Assembly: GCA_029851415.1 (NCBI GenBank)
Contig: CM056743.1
Span: 15,616,727-15,680,726 of the forward strand
Reading direction: 5' to 3'
Length of the DNA: 64,000 nt
Source: Eretmocerus hayati
Lineage: Eukaryota > Arthropoda > Insecta > Hymenoptera > Aphelinidae
The notes under the pieces are model-generated. The model ran no database searches, was not told the origin of the DNA, and was given only the letters and a program-made list of their open reading frames with translations. Positions 14,464 to 25,445 of this stretch are shown one piece after another; within the stretch, counting starts at the first letter, position 1, and the number at the start of each line of letters is the position of its first letter. A program made the translations under genes and the position numbers.

Positions 14464-14700
14464 AGGTGTTGTTGTTTTGAACTGTTTTGGACAGTTTTGG
14501 AGCAGCTGACTGGCTTCTCCCCTTCGCGGGGGAGAAGGCCAAGGTCGTTATGATGACGCGTACTCATTGGATGGCAGTAACGCGCGCATTCTATGTCAGC
14601 CAATAAGCTCTCGCGCTATATTCTTGCACTTGCGCACCCAGCCTTGTCAACCCCCCCCGCGAAGAGATCCAGCCAGCTGCTCCAAAACAACAACACCAAA
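14464..14700. repeat. Foldback inverted repeat between divergent genes
   Basis: GGTGTTGTTGTTTTG and GAGCAGCTGACTGG near 14464-14515 are mirrored by CCAGCCAGCTGCTC and CAAAACAACAACACC at about 14671-14700, with TTCGCGGGGG against CCCCCGCGAA further in. The left arm also holds its own short hairpin (CTTCTCCCC ... GGGGGAGAAG, 14514-14537). The centre carries ATTGG and CCAAT boxes. It could be a small inserted foldback element or part of a bidirectional promoter. Confidence 0.5.
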
Positions 14701-14820
14701 GAACACGACATCACTGGAGCTGGAGCCGGCTCTTGCAGATGCACTGATTCACCCACGCAGTCCAGTCCAGGTCCAGTGCTTCGCAGTCGTTTCGTAACGC
14801 GGATTCGGTGCTCCGAATAT

Positions 14821-14828
14821 TATATAAG
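14821..14828 (+). promoter_or_regulatory. Possible TATA element for the BEN-like gene
   Basis: TATATAAG lies about 160 bases before the ATG at 14980, inside a short dyad of CCGAAT and ATTCGG. No clear initiator follows at the expected distance, so this is tentative. Confidence 0.25.
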
Positions 14829-16559
14829 TATTCGGTGTTTTGGTATTACACCCTGATGGTGAGGATTGCCGACGCGATCACGCGACGGGTCCGCCAGCCG
14901 AGAATACGTTCTTCTTAATTTCCATTCGTTGACGGTGCTGCATATTTTTTTGGTGTGTAAGGCTTTTTTGCGGGTCGACATGTCGTCGACGAGCCGAGAC
15001 GGGTCTCGGTCACCGGATTTGCCAGATGACGAGCAGCAAATTTCCATCGTCCAGTCCGCTAGCTCCCCAAATCTTGGTGATCAAGGATCAATCGAGGACT
15101 GTGAGAAGACAGAAGCAGAGGATGAAGTGATCGATGAATCTCCACTAAGTCGATTCAAGTGGGTCCTGGTGCAATTCACAGACGCAAACAGAGGAAGAGA
15201 TCATCTTCGAGTATGATTGATCTTCATGGGTTGATGATCTTCATGGGTTCTACGATGACATTTCCACCAAAGAACCAATATTTTTGCGGAACGGGGTGGT
15301 TAATTCAACTTTTGTGAAGGAGGGATGGGTACGAGTGCTTTTTGAATCAGGTGAGTTTGATAATCATAATTCTGTAGTGTCTTTGTCGATGCGCACAGCG
15401 TGATTTTGCAATTTTTTTTATTACCGCATGAAAATCGACGTTTTGGAGTAAAGCTGACACGCTGAGTGCAGGCGACTGCTTCACCGACCTTTCAATTTCT
15501 GATTGCTCCAATTGCCTCGTGAATCTTATGCAAATGGTCTGATCGGCAAGATGTAAGTTAGTTGGCGTGCATGATGATTGTCTGTTACGTTGGCAATTTA
15601 AAGTTTATCAGATAAAATTAGAAGTTTGTCCAGGCTCACCCGAGAAGAGACAGTTTTCATATCTAAGAACCATCAAGTCAAGATACTTTTATGCTATTTC
15701 TATTTGATAGCTAGATTAGTTCTCATTTTTTTTGAATGTACGTAGAAGACACAGGGATGAGATATCAGTCAGGTCAATAAGATGTTATCTTGACATGTAG
15801 CATAATCCTTTCATAGCGATGACAGGCTATTCGGTTATTTCAGGACCCGTAACCATAATTGTGATTCAAATTTGAGTCGTTTATGAACCAACGAACAATC
15901 AAGTTGTATTGGCACTATTTCTAGATCCATTTTGAGGGTAGACTAAATGCTTAGTAATGATTGGTGGAAACTACTTTACACAGTATTCAGTGGTTTGCTC
16001 TTTTCAATGTGTGTACTCATTCAACGGTTGGTTTTTCGACAGAAACACTTGAACGCCTAGACACACATAAGAGAGTACCAGTGGAAAAGATGGACAAGAG
16101 CTCAATCGAATTGGGAATTAAGAAGCAAAAACAGATGATAGATCCTAAAGACATTGAAAAAGAAAGAGTAGGAACTATGAAGAATGAGAAGATACAGAAG
16201 AAAAAGGTAAGATGATTTTATTAGTCGGATTGACTTGTAAGAATCTCAAAGTTCTTCATAAGAACCATCACATTAAGGGGATGTGGCTGTCATCGCGGCC
16301 GACAAGGTAGGGTCCGCGTTGAGTTACCGACCTCTGGTAACTCCACCGGTAGGCGGCGCTACCAGAAATCGGAACATGAGTTGGCAATACTGAACTTGAA
16401 TACAGGGCGCGTAAAAGGAGACTCAGAAGTCGAATTCGTTACGCGATGATAGCTTCAGAAAGCCTCCGTCGTGATTTTCGCCCGAAAGGGAGTATAATTC
16501 CGTGTTTTGTTGAAGAAGAGCAGAATATTCAAATTGCATTCCTCAAAAAGGATGGCACA

Positions 16560-16997
16560 TTCATGTCCAAAAACATGAATAGCCCTGCAACATTTCAAAC
16601 AAATTCATTTTGTAGCCGTCAAAACGACTACAAATCTGAATTCATGTTCACAAACATGAGAACGGTACTCCTTCAGTGATCCACCACACAATAAGCTGAA
16701 ATTCATGTCCAAAAACATGAATAGTTCTACAAAATTTTGCGAACAAATGCATCTTTTTCGACGTCAAAACGACTAAAAATCTGCTTTCATATTCACTAAC
16801 ATGAAATATTATTGATCTCATGAAATCAATCTTGGTCAGCTCCAATCATGCCCAAAAACATGATCCAAGGAAAGCGATAACAATAAAATATTGTTTCATT
16901 TGCTCAATTAGCTGGTATCATGTCCACTAACATAATACGCTCCACTGATTTCACAAAATCATTTCCTTTGGCAGACCTAAACATGCTCAAAAACTGG
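16560..16997. repeat. Array of seven 20-bp CATG...CATG dyads
   Basis: Seven copies of a dyad of the form TTCATGTCCAAAAACATGAA start at 16560, 16641, 16702, 16786, 16845, 16917 and 16978, with decay in the last ones. Start-to-start spacings are 81, 61, 84, 59, 72 and 61, so the array looks like a unit of about 142 bp holding two dyads, repeated three times. Between dyads a second inverted piece, GTCGTCAAAACGAC, recurs. Arms TTCATG and CATGAA could bind a dimeric factor or form hairpins. It may be a decayed tandem repeat with no function. Confidence 0.7.
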
Positions 16998-18414
16998 ATA
17001 TCTTCCAATTTCCTTCAACTTTTGAGCCCTGGGGAAGTTGGTCTGGGAAGCTTGGGGGAATGTTCTCCTCTTGTTACCTTTTACCAGGTAGAGATGAAGA
17101 GAAATTTCCAGAGACTCCATTCAAGCTTGAGAAATCCATTGGGCTTCGCTCGAGGCACTTCTTCTCAAATATCACCTGAGAGAATAGTTTCAAGTTAGAA
17201 CCAAGATAGTTGGATCAGCAATGATAATTTTCTAGACACATGACATGTTCTACTTCATACAATTCTGTAAGTAAAATAGCCGAGGGCCATGGATTTTGAG
17301 CTGTAATTTGTTTCAAACTTTCTTACCCACTAAAGTTCTGGTAAAAATGACATCATGATGAAAATAATATCTATCTCAGTCCAGTTTTCATTCAGATCCA
17401 TGAAACAAAATATCATTGTTGCCTAAGAGATGATATGGACTGGAATGACTCCTCAATTGGTGGTTTGGAACTCTCCTTCCAAGTAAAATCTGAAAATAGT
17501 TGCTCGAGCGAAACCCTTCAGTATTATCAATCTTGGATGAACTCTTGCTGAAGGCTCATGATAGAAATTTATAGTTCCTGTTCAAGGGCAGGACAGGTTT
17601 CTGATGATCTCATTTCTCCAGATACCTGAAAAAGAAAAACCATTGAGAGAGGGTCAGGCGAAGAAAATAATCTTGATGTAGAACATCTTCTGAAATTTCC
17701 TTTCTACTCTGGTTTGGTTGAGATTAGATTTTCTCACCCTTGATATGATCAGGAACCTGCTGATGTCCATCATCAAACCTCAGGTGTTCTTTATCTATGA
17801 TTGATGATGCTCAAGGGTTCCGCTCCAGGTACAATTTAGAAATTCTACCTGGAAGAATAGTCCCAAATGAGCAACAGAATTAACATTATGGTCCAGATCT
17901 TTTTTCAGGCTCAGATGATACTTTTTTCATACAATTGTATAAGAATGAACTGAGATAAATAGATTTTTTAGGTTGAGTCTGTTCAACGGTTCAATTATGT
18001 GGATAAATTTTGAAGTTCAATTCTCTGTTCAAACGAGGATGAGAGGCTGGTTTTATATTATTAATGATATTAATTTCACTTTTTTATATGATTTTCTTTT
18101 TTGATTTCATCATGATGTCCATTTCCTGAAAGAAAAACACAAAATTAGTTTGTTAAAAAAGATAATACTTGAGTTATTTATTCATGTGGAATGAAATGGA
18201 ACATGTAAATTGGCAAAATACCTTGGTTGTGTGAGATCAAAACTCACACTGATTTTAGAGTAAGATTTCCCTCGACGAAGGCCAGTGGTCATTCTCTTAA
18301 AAAATTACTCCTTTTATCATCTCAGCTCATCTGTTGACAGGTCCATTGGCCAAGACTCTCAAGTTTTGTAAGTCCTGTAAAGATCAAGAGAATTAGTATT
18401 CTATTTTTTCTTCA

Positions 18415-18440
18415 GTCTTTGCCATAAAAATGGCAAAGAC
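18415..18440. repeat. Perfect short hairpin
   Basis: GTCTTTGCCA and TGGCAAAGAC form a perfect 10-bp stem around a six-base loop. It sits in intron 2 of the BEN-like gene. It is too short for a microRNA precursor, and no T-run follows it directly. Confidence 0.4.
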
Positions 18441-19597
18441 CAAAACCTAAAAAAGAAGAGCAAATTAATCCCATGTGGATGCCTATAAGAGGAAATAACT
18501 TATTATCATTATCATTAGTCATTCATTCCACATAATATTAATATATGGTGATAAGAAAAAGTCTTACCTTGAACTTATGTCTTGGTTGTCTTACGACGGA
18601 TCTTCTTGGTACACCCCTGAAGGTGGTCTCCACAGGTAGTTTTGCCCCACTAGAGTTCTCAGAGTATCCCGGTAGTCCTAAGAAAAGCACACATTCAATC
18701 ATAATCTTTTTAGTACAGTATTTACTTCACCATGACTAATTCCGAGAGAGACCCTCTCATAAAACCGAGACCCAAACCACTGCAAGTAGAGGTTTCAGAC
18801 AGTGGATTTGGGTAACTTGATGTAAAATATGATCAAATAGGTATCAAGAAGCTCTTACATAATTGTTGAAGGCAAGGGAAATCAATGCAGATGATTGGTC
18901 CACCTCTGGACACCACCAGACCAAGTTCGTCTCTGAATCCATACCTCGTTCCCAAGTTTCCGCAATACCTGCAACCAGGAAAATTTTGTATATAATCGAA
19001 CTAGCCACATGAGAGTTAGTTTGTCAAAAAAAGTACATTTTTTATAATCATTTAAGTATAAAAAGTTGATCATTCAGTCCCAAATTAATGAGACTAATGA
19101 AAAATTAGTCTTTGTTTACATGCAGCCCATGCTAATATATGGTAGAACAGTGCCCTGCTGCGACACCCCGTACTTGATGAGTACAAGTTTCCCAGGCTTC
19201 CTGGGGCGATAAAAGCGTATCTAAAGGCTTAGCGCAGGTGCTGCGTCCACTTTCAATTGGAAAGAATTGATAATTATTAAATTACTTACGATATAAACAG
19301 CCGGATTTTGCTGGCTCGAGCAGACGGCATTCTCGCGCTCCTGGTTTGCGATCCTAGGCATGTCACGCCTCGGAGGTGATGTGGAAGCATCCGCAAAGAT
19401 TTTCCGCACCCACTAACACACCCGGAACACTCAAACACCACTCCACGACGTAGCGCGAGCACCAGGAAGCCGGGTAAACAACCTGTGGCGAGGGCTGGCG
19501 GCGGCCATTTTGGGTGCCGGTATAGCATATGCTATATAGCTTGGCTGCGCTATATCAGCGTGCGATGAGTATGAGATAAGTACGGTCAGTATGGAGC

Positions 19598-19697
19598 ATG
19601 GCGTAATGATAACATCATCTATTAATGTTTATTATTAATAATAAATTAACGTAAATAACATAATTTATTATTACTAACATTAGTATCATTACGCCAT
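19598..19697. mobile_element. Hairpin element, ATGGCGTAATGAT ends
   Basis: The left end ATGGCGTAATGAT is matched by ATCATTACGCCAT on the right, and AT-rich inner arms (ATTAATGTTTATTATTAATA and its imperfect complement) continue the stem for about 40 bp each side. It is about 100 bp in all and non-coding. It looks like a small foldback element or MITE; the target duplication is unclear. Confidence 0.55.
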
Positions 19698-20448
19698 GGT
19701 ATGAAAGGTAGTGAGAGTGATGGCAAGAGTTCGAAAGTGTCTGCTTCTTCGCGCCGCAGCATTGCCAACTATACCAAACATTTGTTGATCGCTCGCATGG
19801 ACTAGCAGACGGCCGAGATGCATTACACATGAGCTGATTTGTTTCAATTTTCTTTGCGAATATTGTTTACTAGGCTCTTTAACGGTTCAAGGTGATTCTA
19901 CGGATAATTCTGCATCGAAATTGGGTACGTGCATGTAGGTGAGAGCCCCAACACGTTTAGTAATACGTTATTCACCGAGCCAGTGCAGAGGGGCAGTGAC
20001 TCTTAGCGTAGATTTTCGAGAATCTAGGCGAAGTACGCCAAGTTATGGACCCAATTCAGGTGAAAAATGAGTTAGTCTATCTTCGTGTGAATTTTCACGG
20101 CAATACAAGCAATATTCACGAAGAAAATTGAAGCAGATTGAACGTTACCGACGTTTACAGATCCCTGCAGGGGGGGACAGCCACATCCCCTTAATACAAA
20201 ATTTTCAATTACAGGTTTCACAACCCAAAAAGAGTAAAAAGCCTAGTGAACCTAGTATCAATGCAGCTGCCACTGCTCAATTGAAGAATGAACTCCTCGG
20301 AGCTGCCAGTCTTGGACTATATTCACTTAGCGATGATGATGAAGATAAAGATGAAATTGAGGAAAATATTGCAGCTAAACCTCAAGACAGAGATTTATTG
20401 GAGCGTATAAGACAGATTGAGGAGATGAACAGTGAATTATGCAAAAAG

Positions 20449-20688
20449 GTACTGGGTGCATCTTGTGCGTCCACCAAAACCTCAACTGCAGTTTCTCGAC
20501 AGCGCTCACAGGACGCACCTTCCAAGTCGACCAAAATCTCAACACCAGTTGTTCGACAGGTTTCACAGGATGCACCTTGCACGTGTACCAAAACGTCAAC
20601 ACTAGTTGATCGGCAGCTTTCACAGTATGCACCACCCACGAACACCAAAACCTCAACACCAGTTGTTCGAGAGCATTCATCCAGGGAT
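20449..20688 (+). repeat. 60-bp tandem repeat inside exon 3
   Basis: About four copies of a 60-bp unit encode a 20-residue repeat. The core reads SQDAP, then a variable Thr/Ser/Cys stretch, then TKTST and PVVRQ. The units stay in frame and differ mainly at scattered positions. Within the gene it forms a low-complexity Ser/Thr-rich linker between the coiled segment (ERIRQIEEMNSEL) and the basic region of exon 4. Confidence 0.8.
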
Positions 20689-21746
20689 GATTTGGTCAGC
20701 AGCATCTCTCCAATTGTGTCCAACACACACCTCAGTACTCAGCCATTGAGTCGTCGTAGTCTGTTTCCGATCCAGTCTGAGGGTAAATAACTCACTCACC
20801 GAATTTTGTTTTTGCTAACCCACAGCTAATTGTATTCCATCAATTCATTGACTCGATAGCAACCTTGACTCTTTGTGATCAGGATCTCAGCTGTGTCAGT
20901 TCTGAGTATCACAATTTTTCTACATGAAAAAGTGTCCGAAAATTTCTCGGAAGAGTTTTATCCATGTAAATAGAAGAAACTGTCGCGGCAAGGCCAATAT
21001 TCAGAAGTATACAAGGATAATTCCTCATGAAGCTTACTCATGTTCTTCTCAGATAGTTCTAGTAGCTCGAGAGACTCAGCCTCGCCACCAGAGCCAGTAG
21101 CGCAAAATGGACCAACTAATATGGAAGCTCTTGCCATGCAAATGGTGACGGCTAAGCAAACGTGCGCCCGGGCTCCTGCTAGAAAGAGGTCCAGCACGAG
21201 CTCTTTACCCCCTTCGAAAAAACGGAAGGAGGAAACGAAGTTGGACATTCCAAAATACTGTGATAAAAATTCGTATGAAGACACAATGGCTTTTCTCCAA
21301 GGAATGGGATTTGAAATCGATGGAAAAAAGGTATGTCTTGATCGCTGAGTGAATCTCAGAGCTCGTTGTTCCTTTTATAATTTCCGAAGTTGTACTTCTC
21401 ACTTCGAACTCCGTTCCGGGATATCGTTACGAGACTTGTAAATCATGGTTGGATGTATTTTTTCAATGGATAATTTTTTCCATGATCACTTTGTTGAGAA
21501 AAAATTGGTCAATTTCTTAACTTTGGCCATTTCTCAAAAGTTGGCAACTTATACAGTAATAAGTTATAAATCATCCGCAGTACTCTCGGAAGATCCCGAT
21601 TTGCCAAATTATGTTTTGATGTATGAAAAATTCCCATTATCTTGAAATTGCCTCAAAACTCGAAAATGGCTGATACTTGCGGGAAATCATGGAAATGCTG
21701 TTTTGGTTCAATAGAAAAGCAACTGAACGGGTAAGAAACCTTAGTA

Positions 21747-22371
21747 CACTGAGAAAAGAAAACGGTAGCCAGAACCGGAGAGTCAAGTAGATTCTACTTG
21801 GCTCGCGCGCGAGAGCCAAGTAGCGTGTACTTGGTCTTCTGCTCGACCCGTTATCGTTCTATTACAGCAATATTATGCACCAATTTTGACCACGAATATC
21901 ACAAACAATATCTCAATATTATCAAGATGCTATACATGTAACACAAGCACCGATTAAATGATTGAAAACAAGTTAAAACACGTTGAATATTCAAGCGGTC
22001 GAGCCGATCAACGTCGCGCCGGCGACAGAATATATAGGTATACTGCACGAAGCTCGATGACGAAGCGACATACAGTATACCTATATATTCTGTCGCCGGC
22101 GCGACGTTGATCGGCTCGACCGCTTGGATATTCAACGTGTTTTATATTGTTTTCAATCATTTAATCGGTGCTTGTGTTACATGTACAGCATCTTGGTAAT
22201 ATTGAGATATCGTTTGTAACATTTGTGGTCAAAATTGGTGCACAATCTTGCTGTAATAGAGCGATAACGGGTCGAGCAGAAGACCAAGTACACGCTACTT
22301 GGCTCTCGCGCGCGAGCCAAGTAGAATGTACTTGACTCCCCGGTTCTGCCTACCGTTTTCTTTTCTCAGTG
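21747..22371. mobile_element. Palindromic MITE with CACTG ends in a BEN-gene intron
   Basis: A 625-bp element that is almost wholly one long inverted repeat. It begins CACTGAGAAAAGAAAACGG and ends with the exact complement CCGTTTTCTTTTCTCAGTG, and the arms match for nearly 300 bp around a centre near 22060. Inner subrepeats such as CTACTTGGCTC and its complement occur within each arm. It is flanked by TA on both sides, read as a 2-bp target duplication. CACTG ends and a short TA target fit the CMC (CACTA/Mirage/Chapaev) transposon group. It lies inside intron 4 and carries no coding region, so it needs a transposase from elsewhere. Confidence 0.85.
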
Positions 22372-24214
22372 TAGGGTTGTAGAGAAATTCATAGGACATC
22401 TCATATAAATGTATTCTCGAGTACGTACGTGTCCATATCACTTGTATTACGTCGTGGCTACCTCGAATTTCGATGAAAAAATACATCGTTCTTATTCAGT
22501 CTGAACCGTGAGCTTTTCTTGTCAGTGGATTGTCATAAATCTTCAGATTGGGAAATATGAATTTGGTTTCGAATAATTATATATTTTAATGCAGATTCAC
22601 TGACTGCGTGTCTGTTGTCGCATGGGAAGAAACCATGCGTTAATGATTATTCCTATTCCCTTTACTTTCAATCTCTGACTCCAAATCAGGGTAGCATCTG
22701 CCTTCGATATGAACATTGATGATATCAATCTCATTTGCTGAAAATTTGTTCTGTTTGTAGGTGCTATTTCTGCATTCGTACTATGGGATCATGATCCAAA
22801 AAGAGAACTGGTGTGTCATATGAAAATATTGTGTGACAATTTTTGATTACATGATCGGACTCTGCCGAAATATCTGGGGGAAAAAACTCCAAAACAAAGC
22901 ATACCGCTTGATTGGAAGCAAACCGCGAATTCCCGGACAAGTGAGGGAGGAATTTACGCCTAGAAAGCTCGCTTGTGCATGGCGTACGTATCTGACTCTG
23001 ATTATCCGTAAATTTATTGTGCCAATACATCCACGGATCGATATGATTCAAAGAATTGACTAGTGATAGTAATTCTCAATATTTTATTTACCAGGTGTAA
23101 TGCAGTACCGCCTTCATTCTCGTCATCCCGACCAGGTCAATGCGCTCCAAAACAAATTCGGTCTCGCGATGACGCGAGTCGTTAATAATGAAATTAACGG
23201 AGTGCTGAGGACTATGAAGAAGTAATTAAGCTCTGTCGTCATCCTCAAATGAAGATTCAACAAATGCAAATTGTTATCGTCAATTTCATCTGTATTTCAA
23301 AGATGTCACTGTTTAAATCACAACAGTTAGCTTGCAATACGTATAGACTTGGATCGAAGAATTTAACTTAATCATTGAACTGAATGCACTTGCAAAACAA
23401 TATCTTACTACTTACTTTTTTTTTGTGATACTCACAATCAAACCGAGAAGTGTCTAACTTGTAACTGTCCGAGTAAGGCTATATTCTATTATTGTGAAAT
23501 TTTTTTCTCAATTATATGTGTTTGACTGGTTATGAGTATATGAGATGCTGCATTTGAATGTCTCTTCGACTAATATCATGTAAGATTGCCTGAGAGTTTG
23601 TTTTCTAAAAACAGGCATCCAAAGTGGAATATGCGAGATTTCTCTCATAACTGAGTGCTATAATAGATTCTCATTTAATTGAGAATGTAAAAATTTTGTC
23701 AAATCAAGTATTCTCAGTTTTGTTTTTCACTCATAGGAAATAATATGGCATTGGAGATTTTTCTTGAAAATGATAGTCTAAGTAAGCCACGTTCGTGAAA
23801 GTTGGGTAGGAATTGCGAGTTGATCTTTGTAGTTCAAATCTGTGATTAATAATAGTGGTCGGCAATGAAGATAAGTGGATTATTGTACTGCATGCAACAC
23901 AATATTTGACTCGCGACTGTTTCCTTGTCAGGCCGATGATGAGACCGAAAAATGTCTATTTAGTTGATTACCGAGAGGAGTATACTCTCTTTTCATGATT
24001 TTTGCTTTCTCTAAAGAGAAAGCTTTGTTTTCGACACAGCAAATTTTTGATCAATTTTTCCATTCAACTCAATATTTTCTTCAACATAATTCATCTTATC
24101 ACAAAAGTGCTTTAACCATCTTATTCCTCTCGCCAAAATCTAACGATTGTAAGTAACACTTTTCCCCTTATAATCCTCAAAAACCCCCAGTGACTCATCT
24201 CTCCGGCCCTTTGT

Positions 24215-24244
24215 CTGTGTCTGTGTGTGTGTGTGTATGTGTGT
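24215..24244. repeat. TG microsatellite within the dispersed element
   Basis: A short TG-rich tract. The matching position in the inverted copy of this element near 50.76-50.79 kb is a CA tract, so the tract belongs to the element. Confidence 0.6.
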
Positions 24245-25116
24245 TGTTTTTTTTTGCGCCACGCTTTCTCTTCTACACTCCACTTTATCGATTTTTGCTT
24301 TCCTACAAGTTGTATAGAATCACTCAGAGATGAGACCAGTGATTTGCCTGGTCTCCTCTCCAAATCGAATTCAATTTAAACGTTTTTTGAGGTAAAATCG
24401 CTGAAATTGTGTACTTTCATACTAAAATATCTCTTTCTAACTTTACCTTACCCCAATTTTGATTACCTAGGCTATGGTTTTTTTGGCTCAATCTATCTTT
24501 TGGTTAATACCGAAATTCCATTCAAACTCCATCAACGTTAATTTTTATAAAAAAACCAAAATTTCCAACAAAAACAGCAATTTGAGCATGTTTAGACCTA
24601 TTCTATCGAAATTCTGTCTTAACCAAATTACACGTTTTGCTAAAAAACCTCACTTTAGGTAGCCCAAATCCCGATAACTATTTCCCTAAAAAAAATAACT
24701 CAAAATATACAAAAATATTTTTTTCAATATTCATACTTTCCTCATATCTCTCGTCTAAACTACTTTATTCAAATTTTACTCAACTAAGTTGATACTTTTT
24801 CATCGTTCTAAATCGATTGGTTGATACCCAATTTTCTCAAAATCCGTTTTAATATATTCAAAATCCGATTTATTCCCGAAAAATCCAAATTTTTTCAAAA
24901 TAGTCGATTTTTATAATCCTTACACCAACTATATTAAAATTTGCCCTCAACCATACTACACATATTCCATGGAAAACCCTAGTTTAGGTCATCTGAATTC
25001 CCCTAATGGCAATCTCCTTATAATAACTCAAAATATTAGAAGGAAATCGCATCTAAAATTCATTTTCCGCTATTACCCGCCCCCTAAACTAATATATACA
25101 GATTTTACTCAACTAA

Positions 25117-25445
25117 CAAGGGGGGACCACGGGGTCCGGGTCACCAATCATCCCCAAAATGTTTTCACAGTTTGGTGCCATCTAGAATATGAGAAATCTA
25201 GAGTAACTCCGTCAAATGGGCCCCCTGTCGAAAGCTACAAGCAAAAACGTTAGCTCTACCAGTATATCTATATATATCACTTTTTAACATTGGCCTATAT
25301 AAGCAATGTTAATCCCAGTGGCTGTATCTCTGGACAGGAGACCCATTTGACGGAGTTACTCTGGATTCTTCATATACTCGATAGTACAAAACTGTAAAAA
25401 AATCTTGGGGGAGATTGGTGACCCGGCCCCCGTGGTCCCCCCTTG
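25117..25445. mobile_element. MITE copy 2 inserted in the tandem array, TAA target duplication
   Basis: A 329-bp inverted-repeat element starting CAAGGGGGGACCACGGGG and ending with the complement, with GGGTCACCAATC boxes inside each end. The array unit upstream has the uninterrupted sequence CTCAACTAAGTTGATAC. Here the same site reads CTCAACTAA, element, TAAGTTTATAC. This in-window empty site shows a 3-bp TAA duplication. It is the same family as 10884-11213. The TAA target suggests the PIF/Harbinger class; this is inference. Confidence 0.85.

Larger units (their letters stand above)
16207..20214 (+). other. 4-kb intron 2 of the BEN-like gene
   Basis: Non-coding by the gene model. It contains a GC-rich patch near 16290-16370 with short inverted pieces (GTTACC ... 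GGTAAC), the dyad array at 16560-16997, a perfect 10-bp hairpin at 18415-18440, a perfect TATAGCATATGCTATA palindrome near 19521 and a 100-bp hairpin at 19598-19697. No open frame in it looks coding. Confidence 0.5.
14980..23225 (+). pseudogene. BEN-domain-like protein gene, six exons, decayed
   Basis: Exons that I infer are 14980-15350, 16043-16206, 20215-20782, 21053-21330, 22761-22983 and 23095-23225. Each junction is GT-AG (donors GTGAGT, GTAAGA, GTAAAT, GTATGT, GTACGT), and the codon phase agrees across all five introns, which is strong evidence for a real gene. Exon 1 encodes an acidic Ser-rich start and a WVLVQFTD motif, then GWVRVLFES. Exon 2 is Lys-rich. Exon 3 holds 20-residue tandem repeats. 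Exon 4 has a basic nuclear-type stretch (PSKKRKEE). Exons 5-6 encode a BEN-like region with NIWGKK, RIPGQ and EFTPRKL and end RTMKK. BEN domains act in DNA binding and chromatin or transposon functions. Lesions: a frame change plus TGA (15218) and a 17-bp tandem duplication in exon 1, and TGA at 22821 in exon 5. A shorter functional product cannot be excluded. Confidence 0.65.

Noticed and set aside
16560..16997. p53-type response elements in the CATG dyads
   Set aside because: The central CATG fits, but the flanking purine and pyrimidine triplets do not match the RRRCWWGYYY half-site consistently.
19140..19260. Possible hammerhead ribozyme near a TTGATGAG sequence
   Set aside because: The conserved GAAAC part and the three stems cannot be placed; only two short local hairpins are seen.
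20375..20726. Minus-strand frames of 101 and 114 codons at 20.4-20.7 kb
   Set aside because: They are shadows of the 60-bp coding repeat of exon 3, which has better splice and phase support on the plus strand.
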